In this document: piece after piece, positions 42,611 to 52,104 of the stretch
Numbering within the stretch: position 1 is the first letter of the stretch
Layout of the letters: every line of letters starts with the position of its first letter
Assembly (NCBI GenBank): GCA_031430595.1
Contig: JANPBU010000035.1
Location: forward strand, 496,001 to 560,000
Reading direction: 5' to 3'
Length of the DNA: 64,000 nt
Source: JANNBN01 sp031430595
GTDB lineage: Bacteria; Actinomycetota; Acidimicrobiia; Acidimicrobiales; JANYDT01
Made by a program: the position numbers and the translations under genes
The notes under the pieces: model-generated
What the model was told of the DNA's origin: nothing
The model's database searches: none
What the model saw: only the letters and a program-made list of their open reading frames with translations

Positions 42611-43800
42611 GCTCGAAGTTCCCTGCCTAGCTGGCGCTGGAACGGTCGCGTCGATACGACCGTGACAACGAGCGTAGCTAGCCCAATAATCAAAAACAGT
42701 GGATCGGTGCCGTGGTGTTCCGCTATCCAACCGCCACCGAGCGCCCCGAGAATTTGAGCACCGTAGGCAAACGAACGCGACAGGGTGATCACCCGGCCGC
42801 GGAGATGGTCTGGAATGAACCGCTGTCGAATCGAAATAGTTGCGACCAACGAAACCAAGGTTGCTGCCTGCTGAACAAACATCGCTGCAAAGACCACAGG
42901 AATTGACCGCTGATTGGCAACAAAAAGGTAGGCGAGTGCGGTGGTCAGCAGCGCTACTGAGGTCGTAGACGGCCCGAAGAATTTGATGATTCGCGGAGCC
43001 GCCCATGAACCGAGCATGGCCCCGGCAGCGAGGACGGCAGTAAAGAACCCGAACCACCACCCGGATTTATTGAGTGTGTCTTGCACGAGGATGACCTCGG
43101 TCGCAAGGGCACCCGCGCTGATTGCCGTGTTGGCAGTCATCATGAGGGTGATTAACCGAACGAGATGAGATGACCGAAACCACCTCCACCCTTCAACCAC
43201 GTCGTCGCGCAGCCGGGTCGTAGTCGCCACAGCCGGGATTGGGGGTAACCCGCGCAGCAACATGGCCGACCCAGCGAAGCTGACTGCGTCGCCGAGCACT
43301 GGTACAACCCCGCCGGTGAGCAATGCGGCGCCAAGTTGAGGGCCAACGAACTGCTCGCCCGCTGTCGTGATCGTTGCAAACGAACTGTTTGCCTGTTCGA
43401 GACCATCGGAGGAAACCAAGGCCGGTACGGCTCGTTGCGATGCGCCAAAGAACAGGATTTGGCCAACCGATAGCAGCCCAGCCAAGACGATGATGGGGGC
43501 AATCGGAACCTTGCGGTCGGTGATCAGTAGGGAAACCCCAAGCAAAAGGAGTAGCACTGCCCGGCCGATATCGGCGGCAATCATGACCTTTCGGGCGTCT
43601 CGGCGATCAGCAGCCGCACCAAGCCAGAGGGCGGCGGTCCATGGCACACGACCAGCTGCGAACACCGCTGCGACAAGAAACGCACTACTCGTCGCCTGGC
43701 GGGCCAGAAGGGGTAGGCCGGTGACAAGGAGACCGTCGCCAACCGCTGACACTGCTGTGGCTGTGAGGAACCGTTTGTATGGATTCCCAAGTCCGCCCAT
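42604..43800 (-). CDS. MFS transporter (DHA3/EntS-like)
   Basis: 398 residues from ATG 43800 (upstream frame to 43884 is not needed). About twelve membrane helices; loop motif GAAADRRDARKVMIAADI between helices 2 and 3 is the MFS signature. PHLRGRV at the middle loop (IPDHLRGRVITLSR) is typical of drug or siderophore exporters of this class. Divergent from a PadR-type regulator, so probably a regulated efflux pump. Confidence 0.85.
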   Translation of the reverse strand: MGGLGNPYKRFLTATAVSAVGDGLLVTGLPLLARQATSSAFLVAAVFAAGRVPWTAALWLGAAADRRDARKVMIAADIGRAVLLLLLGVSLLITDRKVPIAPIIVLAGLLSVGQILFFGASQRAVPALVSSDGLEQANSSFATITTAGEQFVGPQLGAALLTGGVVPVLGDAVSFAGSAMLLRGLPPIPAVATTTRLRDDVVEGWRWFRSSHLVRLITLMMTANTAISAGALATEVILVQDTLNKSGWWFGFFTAVLAAGAMLGSWAAPRIIKFFGPSTTSVALLTTALAYLFVANQRSIPVVFAAMFVQQAATLVSLVATISIRQRFIPDHLRGRVITLSRSFAYGAQILGALGGGWIAEHHGTDPLFLIIGLATLVVTVVSTRPFQRQLGRELRAQ

Positions 43801-43911
43801 GGTGGCCCTTACATTATCGGCCCCGACACCTCTACTCGGGGACCAGCCGAAGAAACCCTCTGTTACGAACTTGCATTGCGGCAAGAGGAAGCGCGACCGC
43901 CTACCTGGCCC

Positions 43912-43943
43912 TTGACAAGGATATGCCAGATAATGGAATATAC
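43912..43943 (+). promoter_or_regulatory. PadR operator/promoter candidate
   Basis: A TTGACA box (43912-43917) is followed by ATATGCC-N7-GGAATAT (43921-43941), an inverted repeat with one mismatch, 8 bp before the PadR start codon. Overlap of promoter and palindrome suits autoregulation. The -10 element is not clear. Confidence 0.45.
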
Positions 43944-43948
43944 CGGAT

Positions 43949-44323
43949 ATGAATACAGTTGATTCCCGGTCATATGCGATTCTCTCGTCGCTGATTGATC
44001 AACCCCGTCACGGGTACGCCATCCTGAAGCAAATCGAGGTGCTGTTTCCGTTGGCCAAACGTCCAGCGGTGGCCACCATGTACGCGGCTTTAGAGAGGCT
44101 CGAATCTGAAGGTCTGGTCGAGATTGATTCTGAAGAGATCGTCGACGGGCGGGCTCGGCGCACCTTCGCGTTAACCGACCGCGGCCGTTCAGGGTTAGAG
44201 GCAGAAGCCGACCGGATGTTTGAGGCGGCAAAAGTGGTCAAACGCAAACTTGCAGAATCGTCGCTGTTGTCTGGTCAGCCAATGCCGAAAGCAAAAAGCG
44301 CACCATGGGGAGCGACGGCATGA
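43949..44323 (+). CDS. PadR-family transcriptional regulator
   Basis: 124 residues. The winged helix: AILSSLIDQPRHGYAILKQI, then RPAVATMYAALERLESEGLV and GRARRTFALTDRG. PadR proteins usually repress neighbouring efflux genes and respond to small aromatic or drug molecules. Divergent from the MFS gene. Its stop overlaps the start of a small membrane protein (ATGA). Confidence 0.9.
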   Translation: MNTVDSRSYAILSSLIDQPRHGYAILKQIEVLFPLAKRPAVATMYAALERLESEGLVEIDSEEIVDGRARRTFALTDRGRSGLEAEADRMFEAAKVVKRKLAESSLLSGQPMPKAKSAPWGATA

Positions 44324-44502
44324 ACCTCTCACTGAATGGCTTCGCTTGGCGTCTAGTGCTACCAGCTGTTCTCTTTCTCCCCACCCTTCCTTGGCGATTT
44401 CGGGGAAGCGACGCCATTCTTCCGTTGCTTGTTTTGGCGGGTGGGTGCTCGTTCGTAGTAGCCCTCAGGCACTTTGGGTCACGGCGAGCGTTGCGCGTTT
44501 AA
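44320..44502 (+). CDS. Small two-helix membrane protein, coupled to PadR gene
   Basis: 60 residues from ATG 44320, which overlaps the PadR stop (ATGA). Two hydrophobic segments: WRLVLPAVLFLPTLP and AILPLLVLAGGCSFVVAL, joined by a short charged turn, and a basic C-terminus. No family is recognised. The ATGA overlap is the main support; codon use looks coding. It may insert in the membrane near the efflux pump. Confidence 0.55.
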   Translation: MNLSLNGFAWRLVLPAVLFLPTLPWRFRGSDAILPLLVLAGGCSFVVALRHFGSRRALRV

Positions 44503-44559
44503 CCCGTTTCGGAACTACTGACTGGACTCAGCCAACGATTGACCGGTTAGATCCATTCG

Positions 44560-45330
44560 TTAGCGAACGAGATGGGGCCAACCAATACGGACTTCTACGC
44601 CAGGCGACCACAGCGCAATCGGGTCGCCAACCGGGTCGGGCAGACCAGCAGCACGAAGCAGACACTCATCGAGTTCCAGTATCTCGGCCCGATGCAATTC
44701 CCACGGTGGATGATCGACCTGAGCCCAAAGTAACTTCCCCAGGAACGTCGAACCAAGCGCCCACCGGGCCGACAGAAAATCGCAGAGTTCCCGATCGGGT
44801 GCATCAGCGCCAAGAAGCTCGCCCACGCGAACGCTCACCTTCGACGCACCCCCGGCATTCGAAGCACCCACACCACGCGGCCACCGACGCTTCGACGAGT
44901 ACGTAACCACGTCTGGCGATGGGTGCTCAATTGTCATGGACGCCCAGCAGTAAGGCAACCCATATGACACACGAGCAACGAGGGTTGGCGCGAGCCGAGT
45001 GATGTCGAGACTGCAAAACCACACGGCCCGACGACCATCTGGCCCAACAATATATGTACGAATATTAGTTTCCGGAAACGAAGACCACCGGCCGGCCGAC
45101 CAGCCATTAGGCAATCGAATGCGCCTCATATTGAACGGAATGAGCCCCACCCATGCCGAGCCGTCGAATACATCAACGGTGAATCCCTTAGGAAGTAAAC
45201 GCTGAACAACCTCAGGTTCATACCGCCAATGAATCGACGTAAGGTCATACCAACCCTGGAGCATTACCGGCCGGGTAACCGCCGGCCCAGAAACTGTTAC
45301 CGGTTCAATATTCACTCGATTGTCTTCCAC
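44560..45330 (-). CDS. DUF2071 (YqjF-like) protein
   Basis: 256 residues from GTG 45330, 2 bases after the GNAT stop; a longer frame to 45429 overlaps the GNAT gene. Motifs of DUF2071: WRYEPEVVQRLLPKGFTVDV, WVGLIPFNMR, FPETNIRTYIVGPDGRRAVW, and LPYCWASMTI. No catalytic role is known for this acetoacetate-decarboxylase-like fold. Last gene of the amino acid ABC operon. Confidence 0.8.
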   Translation of the reverse strand: MEDNRVNIEPVTVSGPAVTRPVMLQGWYDLTSIHWRYEPEVVQRLLPKGFTVDVFDGSAWVGLIPFNMRRIRLPNGWSAGRWSSFPETNIRTYIVGPDGRRAVWFCSLDITRLAPTLVARVSYGLPYCWASMTIEHPSPDVVTYSSKRRWPRGVGASNAGGASKVSVRVGELLGADAPDRELCDFLSARWALGSTFLGKLLWAQVDHPPWELHRAEILELDECLLRAAGLPDPVGDPIALWSPGVEVRIGWPHLVR

Positions 45331-45332
45331 GC

Positions 45333-45998
45333 CTAGTTGACCCCATGGCTCGACGGCGTGCGTAGAAACAGAACTTCGGATCCAATCGGCGTCCAGCCCC
45401 TGGCAGCAGCGAGTGCTTTCATCGACCACACATTGCCCGGGGAGATCTGCATAAACACCGGTTCATCTTTCGGGGCAAGCCCCTGCGCAGCTGCGATAAG
45501 TCGTCGACCTAGACCGGCACCGCGACCAAGGGGATCGACCTCGTACGCAACCTCAAGACGACCGGCCAGCCCTCGACCCATCACCAACATTCCTAAACCG
45601 GTTTCATCGTTGTATACGCGAAGGGTCGACGGGTCTCGGTAGATCTGCGCGCGTACAACACGCGGATGCGACCGATCTTGAGTTTCAAACAAACCAAAGT
45701 CTTCCGGTGAACAGCCCCCGCCCATGGTTGCGTATACCGCATCGTAAATTCCCGGGGTGGTCCTTAGCCGATACGCCAAGGCCGCAAGAAACCGTACATC
45801 TGAGAGGGCAAAAGGGTCGCGATCAGTCCATTCCGACACAAAGACCGAATCAACATCGCTAGCAATCACGTGGTGGCCGAAAAAGGCGAACACTCCGTCG
45901 GCTGGGCTGGTGGGTGACGGAAGATGCGTCGTTAGAAAATCACCATGCGGGAATTGGCCAACGGCGGCCCGACACATGAGCTCGAATAGCTGATTCAT
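45333..45998 (-). CDS. GNAT-family N-acetyltransferase
   Basis: 221 residues; the acetyl-CoA loop is DPLGRGAGLGRRLIAAAQGL at about 162-181, preceded by strand GRLEVAYEV. The N-terminal half (FFGHHVIASDVDSVFVSEW) is a second beta-rich region, as in GCN5-like proteins with a short N-domain. Start overlaps the ATPase stop (ATGA). Substrate unknown. Confidence 0.75.
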   Translation of the reverse strand: MNQLFELMCRAAVGQFPHGDFLTTHLPSPTSPADGVFAFFGHHVIASDVDSVFVSEWTDRDPFALSDVRFLAALAYRLRTTPGIYDAVYATMGGGCSPEDFGLFETQDRSHPRVVRAQIYRDPSTLRVYNDETGLGMLVMGRGLAGRLEVAYEVDPLGRGAGLGRRLIAAAQGLAPKDEPVFMQISPGNVWSMKALAAARGWTPIGSEVLFLRTPSSHGVN

Positions 45999-46735
45999 AA
46001 TCGCCCCGACGCGATTACCCGTGCCAGAAAGTCTCGGGTCTCGGGTTCGATCGGGTGTTCAAAAATGTCTTCCGGTGTGCCCGACTCAAGAATGCATCCG
46101 TCTTTGAGAAAGCAAACGACATCAGCAATCTCACGAGCAAACCCCATTTCGTGGGTCGCCAAAATCATCGTCATTCCGGCGGCACGAACATCGCGAATAA
46201 CGTTAAGCACCTCGCCAACAAGAACGGGATCAAGCGCAGCGGTCACCTCATCGAGCAACATAATTTCCGGCTTCATAGCAAGCGCACGTACTATTGCAAC
46301 CCTTTGCTGTTGACCCCCAGAAAGCTGATCGGGAAACGCACCAGCCTTGTCAGAAAGGTTGAACCGAGCGAGTAGGTCGAGCGCTGCGGACTCTGCTTCA
46401 GATTTCGATTGACGAAGCACCTTCCTTGGGGCATGCGTAATGTTTCGCAGTACTGACATGTGAGGAAACAGGTTGTAGCTCTGAAACACCATACCGATTC
46501 GACGGCGCACCGAATCGATTTCTAACCCGGGTTCGGCGATGTCGACACCGTCGAGGAAGATCTCGCCGTCGTCGACTGGTTCAAGCAAATTGATACATCT
46601 CAGCAACGTGCTTTTTCCAGAACCAGACGCTCCAATCAAGCAAACAACTTGGTGTTCACCAACGGCAAGCGACACCCCCCGAAGTACCTGCTTTGCACCG
46701 AACGACTTATGAACTGACCGAATATCAAGCTTCAT
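45995..46735 (-). CDS. Polar amino acid ABC transporter ATPase (GlnQ/HisP type)
   Basis: 246 residues. Walker A GASGSGKSTLLRCINLLE, Q-loop MVFQSYNLFPHMSVLRNI, signature LSGGQQQRVAIVRALAM, Walker B IMLLDEVTAALDP, and switch His ATHEMGFAREI. The LFPHMSVLRN and EIADVVCFL motifs are typical of the polar amino acid group. Overlaps the permease stop by 4 bp. Confidence 0.95.
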   Translation of the reverse strand: MKLDIRSVHKSFGAKQVLRGVSLAVGEHQVVCLIGASGSGKSTLLRCINLLEPVDDGEIFLDGVDIAEPGLEIDSVRRRIGMVFQSYNLFPHMSVLRNITHAPRKVLRQSKSEAESAALDLLARFNLSDKAGAFPDQLSGGQQQRVAIVRALAMKPEIMLLDEVTAALDPVLVGEVLNVIRDVRAAGMTMILATHEMGFAREIADVVCFLKDGCILESGTPEDIFEHPIEPETRDFLARVIASGRL

Positions 46736-47652
46736 GAGACAGCGGTAGCACCGGTGCGACGCCGTTCCTTGGCCAACAAGTGATCGGTGAGCCGAGTAAG
46801 CGGTATTGACACCAACAAGAAGAGGACAGCAGCGCTCACTAACGGGGTGAAGTTAAAGTCTCGCTGTACCAAGACATTGGCGCGCCGTAACGCTTCGACC
46901 GGCCCGATAATGCTGATCAGGGCAACGTCCTTTTGCAAACTAACCAGGTCGTTCATAAGTGGCGGAACCACCCGTCGAACCGCCTGGGGTAGCACCACAG
47001 TCATCATGGTTTGGCGCGAACTCAAACCGAGTGAACGAGCAGCAGCGCGCTGGCTTTCGTGAATACTTTCAATACCCGATCGAAACACCTCGGCAACGTA
47101 AGCCGAGTAACACACGACCAACGCGACACCACCCCAAACCACAGCCTTCGTATACCAAGCGCGCTGTTGAAAGAGACCTGGCATACCGAAACCGATAAGC
47201 GTGATCCATAAGATCACCGGCACACCGCGAACCACATCGGTGTACAACGTCGCAAACAGCCTCAACGGAAACAGCGCTGGAGAGCGCACACCGCGAGCAA
47301 CGGCAATCAACATTCCAAACAGAACAATGCATGGCGCGCAAATGACAAAAATCTTGAGATTGAGCAGAAACGGATCAACCAACAGCGGCAACGATTTGCG
47401 GAAGATACGCCAATTAAAAAAGGAGTTTCGAACCTTCGACCAACCTGGTGCAGACGGCACCAGCCGGTACGTCCAGAACACCACGAATAGGGTGCTTGAA
47501 AAAGCGATCAGCGAACTTTTGCGTCGCTGATCGCGTTCGTAGCGGGCCCGGCGACCCCCAGACTGCCGGTCGGGTAACGGAACCACGTTCTGACTGATTG
47601 GGGCAACTGCTGCGTCAGCGACCCCTCCAGACTCGACCCGGTCAGTAATCAC
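46732..47652 (-). CDS. Polar amino acid ABC transporter permease
   Basis: 306 residues. An N-terminal ~75-residue extension, partly disordered and basic, precedes the HisM/GlnP core; EAA loop ESQRAAARSLGLSSRQTMMTVVLPQ near 205-229. Only one permease gene is present, so a homodimer is likely. Overlaps the ATPase gene by 4 bp. Confidence 0.9.
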   Translation of the reverse strand: MITDRVESGGVADAAVAPISQNVVPLPDRQSGGRRARYERDQRRKSSLIAFSSTLFVVFWTYRLVPSAPGWSKVRNSFFNWRIFRKSLPLLVDPFLLNLKIFVICAPCIVLFGMLIAVARGVRSPALFPLRLFATLYTDVVRGVPVILWITLIGFGMPGLFQQRAWYTKAVVWGGVALVVCYSAYVAEVFRSGIESIHESQRAAARSLGLSSRQTMMTVVLPQAVRRVVPPLMNDLVSLQKDVALISIIGPVEALRRANVLVQRDFNFTPLVSAAVLFLLVSIPLTRLTDHLLAKERRRTGATAVS

Positions 47653-47667
47653 AACAAGAGGCGGAAA

Positions 47668-48576
47668 TCAGCCGGCGGTGATCATTGGCGCACTGGTGAA
47701 CTCTGACATCCACTTGGTGTGAATGGCCTTTAGTTCTCCACTGCCTTCAAGGGTAGCAAGCGCCAGGTTGACACACTCGGTCAACGGGCTGGCCTTTGCC
47801 AACAGCAAACCGAACTGATCGGTTCCGCTTCCTTCGATTTGCCCAAACACTTTGGTACCTTCGATTTCGACCGCTGTGATGTACAAAGCAGTTGGCAGGT
47901 CGCCGACGACGGCATCGATTTGCTTCGACTCAAGCGCAACCTTCACCGCGGCGTTGTCGTTGTAAATCTGAACCGGTGACGTGGGCTTAATGACTTCTTC
48001 GACATATGTGAGGCTGGTGGTTCCGGCGGCGGCACCAATCTTAAGTTTCTGTACGTCAGCAACTGTTTTTGCGTTTCCAGCAATCGAATCAGCCAGCCCA
48101 AAGAGGGCCTGCGGCGCCGTGTAGTAGCCGCTACTGAAATCAACGGCCTGCTTACGATCGTCAGTGATGGTGAACTGTTGCAGGTTGAAGTCAAAATCCT
48201 TCGGGCCGGGCGCGATCGCTGCATCGAACGGGGTTCGAACCCAACTCACGGCTGCGCCAGTGAAACCCATTTCGCGGGCGACTGCCATTGCGACTGCCGA
48301 CTCAAGGCCCTGGCCATCTTCAGGGGTTTTGTCGTTGATGATGTACGGCGGGAATGCCGGCTCGCCAGTAGCGATAACCAGTTTTCCCTCGCCGACGGTT
48401 TTACCGGCAGCACAGGTGGCCGCTGACGCACCGGCAGCAGCGGGGGTCGATACGGTCGCGATTGTTTCAGTCGAAGCAGCGTCGGTGGACGATGCATCGG
48501 CTGGGGCAGAACTACTTCCGCCGCAGGCGGCGAGGAACAAGCTGCCTGCAAGGGCAACGGTGAGCACACGTTTCAT
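47668..48576 (-). CDS. Polar amino acid ABC substrate-binding lipoprotein
   Basis: 302 residues. Signal plus lipobox FLAACGG at about residue 15-20, a Ser/Ala/Thr linker (about 20-60), then the solute-binding fold: LVIATGEPAFPPYIIN, DFNLQQFTITDDRKQAVDFS, VGDLPTALYI. FDFNLQQFTITDDRKQ and DAVVGD are hallmarks of SBP family 3. First gene of the five-gene operon (SBP, permease, ATPase, GNAT, DUF2071), 71 bp below clpB. Confidence 0.92.
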   Translation of the reverse strand: MKRVLTVALAGSLFLAACGGSSSAPADASSTDAASTETIATVSTPAAAGASAATCAAGKTVGEGKLVIATGEPAFPPYIINDKTPEDGQGLESAVAMAVAREMGFTGAAVSWVRTPFDAAIAPGPKDFDFNLQQFTITDDRKQAVDFSSGYYTAPQALFGLADSIAGNAKTVADVQKLKIGAAAGTTSLTYVEEVIKPTSPVQIYNDNAAVKVALESKQIDAVVGDLPTALYITAVEIEGTKVFGQIEGSGTDQFGLLLAKASPLTECVNLALATLEGSGELKAIHTKWMSEFTSAPMITAG

Positions 48577-48647
48577 AGCGTTTGGTCTCCTTGGTGGGGT
48601 AGGAAGAGGTTACCGGCAGCAGAGCCCACCCCGACGACACCATACGG

Positions 48648-51149
48648 TTACAACAGGGTCAGCGTCCGCGAATCGTTATTGAGAGCGTCAACCGTTACCG
48701 TTGACCCCTCCGCGTAGTGACCTTGAAGCAGCAACTTCGAGAGCGGGTCAGCAATCTCACGCTGGATGACTCGCTTAAGAGGCCGAGCGCCGAAGACCGG
48801 GTCGTACCCTCGTCGCGCAATCCATGCCTTCGCAGCTTCGGTAACGGTGAGACCCAGCCTGCGGGCAGTCAACCTTGCAGCTAATAGATCAAGTTGAATG
48901 TCAACAATTGGAAGCATGTCGTTTTCGCTCAACGACCGGAACCGAACAATCTCGTCGATTCGGTTGATGAATTCTGGCCGGAAATAGTCGCTGACCTCAC
49001 CTGCAATGTTCGACGTCATGATCAACACGACGTTCGTGAAATTGACAGTTCGGCCCTGACCGTCAGTAAGTCGACCATCGTCAAGCAATTGCAGCAACGT
49101 GTTGAACACATCGGGATGGGCCTTCTCAACTTCATCAAGAAGCACGACAGCATATGGGCGCCTACGAATGGCCTCAGTAAGTTGACCGCCTTCGTCATAC
49201 CCTACGTACCCAGGTGGTGCACCTATCAGGCGTGACACAGAGTGCTTCTCCATGTACTCACTCATATCTATACGTACCATGGCGCGTTCATCATCAAACA
49301 AGAACATCGCCAAGGATCGAGCGAGCTCCGTCTTTCCAACACCGGTGGGCCCAAGGAACAGAAATGATCCAATCGGGCGGTTCGGGTCAGACAGACCGGC
49401 TCGATTTCGACGAATCGCATTGGCGACAACAGTTACAGCCTCTTCCTGGCCAATAACACGCTCGTGCAACACCTCTTCCATTCGGACCAGCTTCGAAATC
49501 TCGCCCTCGACTAGTCGCGAAACCGGTATGCCCGTTGCTTTCGACACCACTTCGGCAATATCTTCAGCGTCAACCTCTTCTTTCAACATCCGCTGCGTTG
49601 ATTGCAACTCATCAAGATGGGCGGTCGCATCAGCTATTCGCCGTTCAACTTCGGGGATTTGGCCATACCTAATTTCAGCGGCCTTCTCAAGATCGGCTTC
49701 GCGTTCAACAGCAGAGCCAAGGGTTTCGAGTTGCTCTTTCAGCAGGCGGATCACAGCGATCGCAGTTCGCTCATTTTCCCAGTGTGCCTTCATTCCGGTT
49801 GAACGCTCTTGAAGATCGGCCAGTTCGCGCTCAAGCGCATCGAGGCGCTCTAGTGACGCAGAATCAGTCTCTTTCGCCAACGCCACTTTCTCTATTTCAA
49901 GCTGGCGAATTCGACGTTCAACCACATCGATTTCGGTCGGCATGGAATCGATTTCGATACGCAAACGCGACGCAGCTTCGTCAACCAAGTCAATCGCCTT
50001 ATCGGGAAGGAAACGCGAGGTGATATAGCGGTTTGAGAGCACAGCGGCCGCAACGAGTGCCCCATCTTGAATGCGAACGCCGTGGTGCACCTCGTAACGT
50101 TCTTTGAGACCACGAAGAATGGCAACAGAGTCTTCGACCGATGGCTCGCCAACAAACACCTGCTGAAAACGACGCTCTAGCGCAGGGTCTTTCTCTATGT
50201 ACTTACGAAACTCGTCGAGCGTGGTTGCCCCAATCATGCGCAACTCGCCACGAGCCAGCATGGGCTTGAGCATATTGCTCGCATCCATCGAACCTTCCGC
50301 CGCCCCGGCACCAACCACCGTGTGCATTTCATCGATGAAGGTAATCACCTCACCGCCAGACGAAGTGATCTCTTTGAGTACAGCTTTTAGACGCTCTTCG
50401 AACTCACCGCGAAACTTCGCACCGGCAACCATGGCAGCCAAATCGAGGGCTATCAACCGACGATTCTTCAAACTTTCAGGCACGTCACCATCGACAATGC
50501 GTCGGGCGAGCCCTTCAACAATTGCGGTCTTCCCAACACCCGGTTCACCAATAAGTACCGGGTTATTCTTTGTTCGACGGGCAAGCACCTGAATGGTTCG
50601 CCTGATCTCTTCATCACGACCAATTACCGGATCAAGTTTTCCGCGACGGGCAAGTTCGGTGAGATCACGTCCGTACTTTTCCAATGCCTGGAATGTCTCT
50701 TCCGGGGTTTGCGACGTGACACGCTGATTACCGCGAAGTTCACTCAGCGCGGTGAGTATCTCGGTTCGAGCCACACCCACCCTGTCGTACAGGGCGAGCA
50801 CAAGATGTTCAGTCGACAAAAAATCATCTGACATCGCCGAGCGTTCCTCATCGGCTTTTGCGAGCACCTCTCGCAACGAACGGCTGATCAGTGCATCGCC
50901 ACCGTAAGCCTTGGGAAGTTGTGCAATTGCCGCATCGACCTTTGCTCGCAAGGCGCCATGAGCCACGCCAACCCTCGAAAGAATAGGAAGCACCAGGCCA
51001 TCGGTTTGTCCAAGTAATGCACCGAGAAGGTGATCGGGTGTTACCTCCGGGTTCGACCTCGCCTTGGTATCGGCAACCGCCAAATTGAAGGCGTCTTGGG
51101 TCTTCAGCGTCCACTTATTCGGGTCAAACTTTTGCGGTGATGGGGCCAT
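48648..51149 (-). CDS. clpB: ClpB disaggregase
   Basis: 833 residues; family length is about 860. N-terminal Clp repeat domain, NBD1 with Walker A GEPGVGKTA, a coiled-coil middle domain about 390-520, and NBD2 with GPTGVGKTE. GYVGYDEGGQLTEAIRR is the NBD2 pore loop. In NBD2 the stretch between TSNI and YFRPEFINR is about 20 residues shorter than usual. Rescues aggregated protein with DnaK/J/GrpE. A HAIR-type operator lies 42 bp upstream. Confidence 0.95.
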   Translation of the reverse strand: MAPSPQKFDPNKWTLKTQDAFNLAVADTKARSNPEVTPDHLLGALLGQTDGLVLPILSRVGVAHGALRAKVDAAIAQLPKAYGGDALISRSLREVLAKADEERSAMSDDFLSTEHLVLALYDRVGVARTEILTALSELRGNQRVTSQTPEETFQALEKYGRDLTELARRGKLDPVIGRDEEIRRTIQVLARRTKNNPVLIGEPGVGKTAIVEGLARRIVDGDVPESLKNRRLIALDLAAMVAGAKFRGEFEERLKAVLKEITSSGGEVITFIDEMHTVVGAGAAEGSMDASNMLKPMLARGELRMIGATTLDEFRKYIEKDPALERRFQQVFVGEPSVEDSVAILRGLKERYEVHHGVRIQDGALVAAAVLSNRYITSRFLPDKAIDLVDEAASRLRIEIDSMPTEIDVVERRIRQLEIEKVALAKETDSASLERLDALERELADLQERSTGMKAHWENERTAIAVIRLLKEQLETLGSAVEREADLEKAAEIRYGQIPEVERRIADATAHLDELQSTQRMLKEEVDAEDIAEVVSKATGIPVSRLVEGEISKLVRMEEVLHERVIGQEEAVTVVANAIRRNRAGLSDPNRPIGSFLFLGPTGVGKTELARSLAMFLFDDERAMVRIDMSEYMEKHSVSRLIGAPPGYVGYDEGGQLTEAIRRRPYAVVLLDEVEKAHPDVFNTLLQLLDDGRLTDGQGRTVNFTNVVLIMTSNIAGEVSDYFRPEFINRIDEIVRFRSLSENDMLPIVDIQLDLLAARLTARRLGLTVTEAAKAWIARRGYDPVFGARPLKRVIQREIADPLSKLLLQGHYAEGSTVTVDALNNDSRTLTLL

Positions 51150-51190
51150 GGTTGTCTCCTACGAATGCTCTTGAACTTGTCAGGCACGTG

Positions 51191-51221
51191 TCAAACTTGA
51201 TACTGGTTGTATCAAGTTTGA
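51191..51221. promoter_or_regulatory. HAIR-type HspR operator upstream of clpB
   Basis: Perfect 13-bp arms TCAAACTTGATAC (51191-51203) and GTATCAAGTTTGA (51209-51221) around 5 bases; the core reads CTTGATA-N7-TATCAAG, the geometry of HspR operators (CTTGAGT-N7-ACTCAAG). It ends 42 bp above the clpB start. The hspR gene is 3 kb away in this window. Confidence 0.85.
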
Positions 51222-51267
51222 GGGCTCACTTATTCCGCTATTCGCAAACTTTCTTCGGACCGTGGCC

Positions 51268-52104
51268 CTACTTGCGAGCCGACGTGAGTTCTTTGTAGAT
51301 ATCCGGGATGGACGAGGCGTCGACCACTTCAGCATTTTCCGGAAACTTCATTACTTTCGCACCGGGCGAAGTCAGGTAAAACAAGGTATCGGTGCGTAGG
51401 CCCGCCAGCGCGGCACTCACTTGCACCATTCGTTTCGACGACGGATCAATCCAGTAACGCGACTTTCCGAACTTAATGACTTCAGCCTTGATCGGCGCAG
51501 TCGTGCCGTCGCCAGACTTCACTTCGATCGTCTCGGTTCCGAGGTATCCGGTTCGTTTGTCTTGACGAAGTAGCAATGGGTTTTCTGCTTGATCACTTGA
51601 GAGGGCATCGATGTAACGCACGATCACATCGATCGGTGACTGTGCAGCGACCGGACGGGCAACAAAGTTCACTCCGGGACGGCCGACTGCGACCATTGCG
51701 TCGGTGAGCCCCTTCAACGACGTCACGATAAACCCCTGTTGAGAATCGTTCGGTCGTGACCACCAAATCTTTGATCGATCAACCTCGGTGCCGTCGTCGG
51801 TCGTGACAACAACTTCTGCCTGGCCAAGGTGCGACTTCCAATCGATGACGCCAACAACCGAAATCGACGACCCGATACCAAACGGAACCGCAATGTTGAT
51901 GTCAGCACCAGTCTGCTCGTAGTTTGTGAGCAGCAACCGCGAGAGCAACGTTGCTTGTGCCTGGGTGAGCGGCGTTCCGGTGGGAACCTGAGTGGTCGTC
52001 ACTTCAAGAGCGGTGGTTGGTGTGGGTGCATCGCTGCCACACCCCGACACAACCCCCGTTGCGATGAACATCACGACTGCGTACTTACTTTTCCAACGTC
52101 TCAT
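51268..52104 (-). CDS. LppX/LprAFG-like lipoprotein
   Basis: 278 residues. Signal about 1-22 with lipobox VVSGC. The body has beta-strand-rich repeats (SISVVGVIDWKSHLGQAEVVV, GTETIEVKSGDG, SRYWIDPSSKRMVQVSA), as in LppX/LprG lipid-binding lipoproteins. These bind lipids in a hydrophobic pocket at the cell envelope. Its ATG overlaps the beta-helix gene stop (ATGA). Confidence 0.55.
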   Translation of the reverse strand: MRRWKSKYAVVMFIATGVVSGCGSDAPTPTTALEVTTTQVPTGTPLTQAQATLLSRLLLTNYEQTGADINIAVPFGIGSSISVVGVIDWKSHLGQAEVVVTTDDGTEVDRSKIWWSRPNDSQQGFIVTSLKGLTDAMVAVGRPGVNFVARPVAAQSPIDVIVRYIDALSSDQAENPLLLRQDKRTGYLGTETIEVKSGDGTTAPIKAEVIKFGKSRYWIDPSSKRMVQVSAALAGLRTDTLFYLTSPGAKVMKFPENAEVVDASSIPDIYKELTSARK

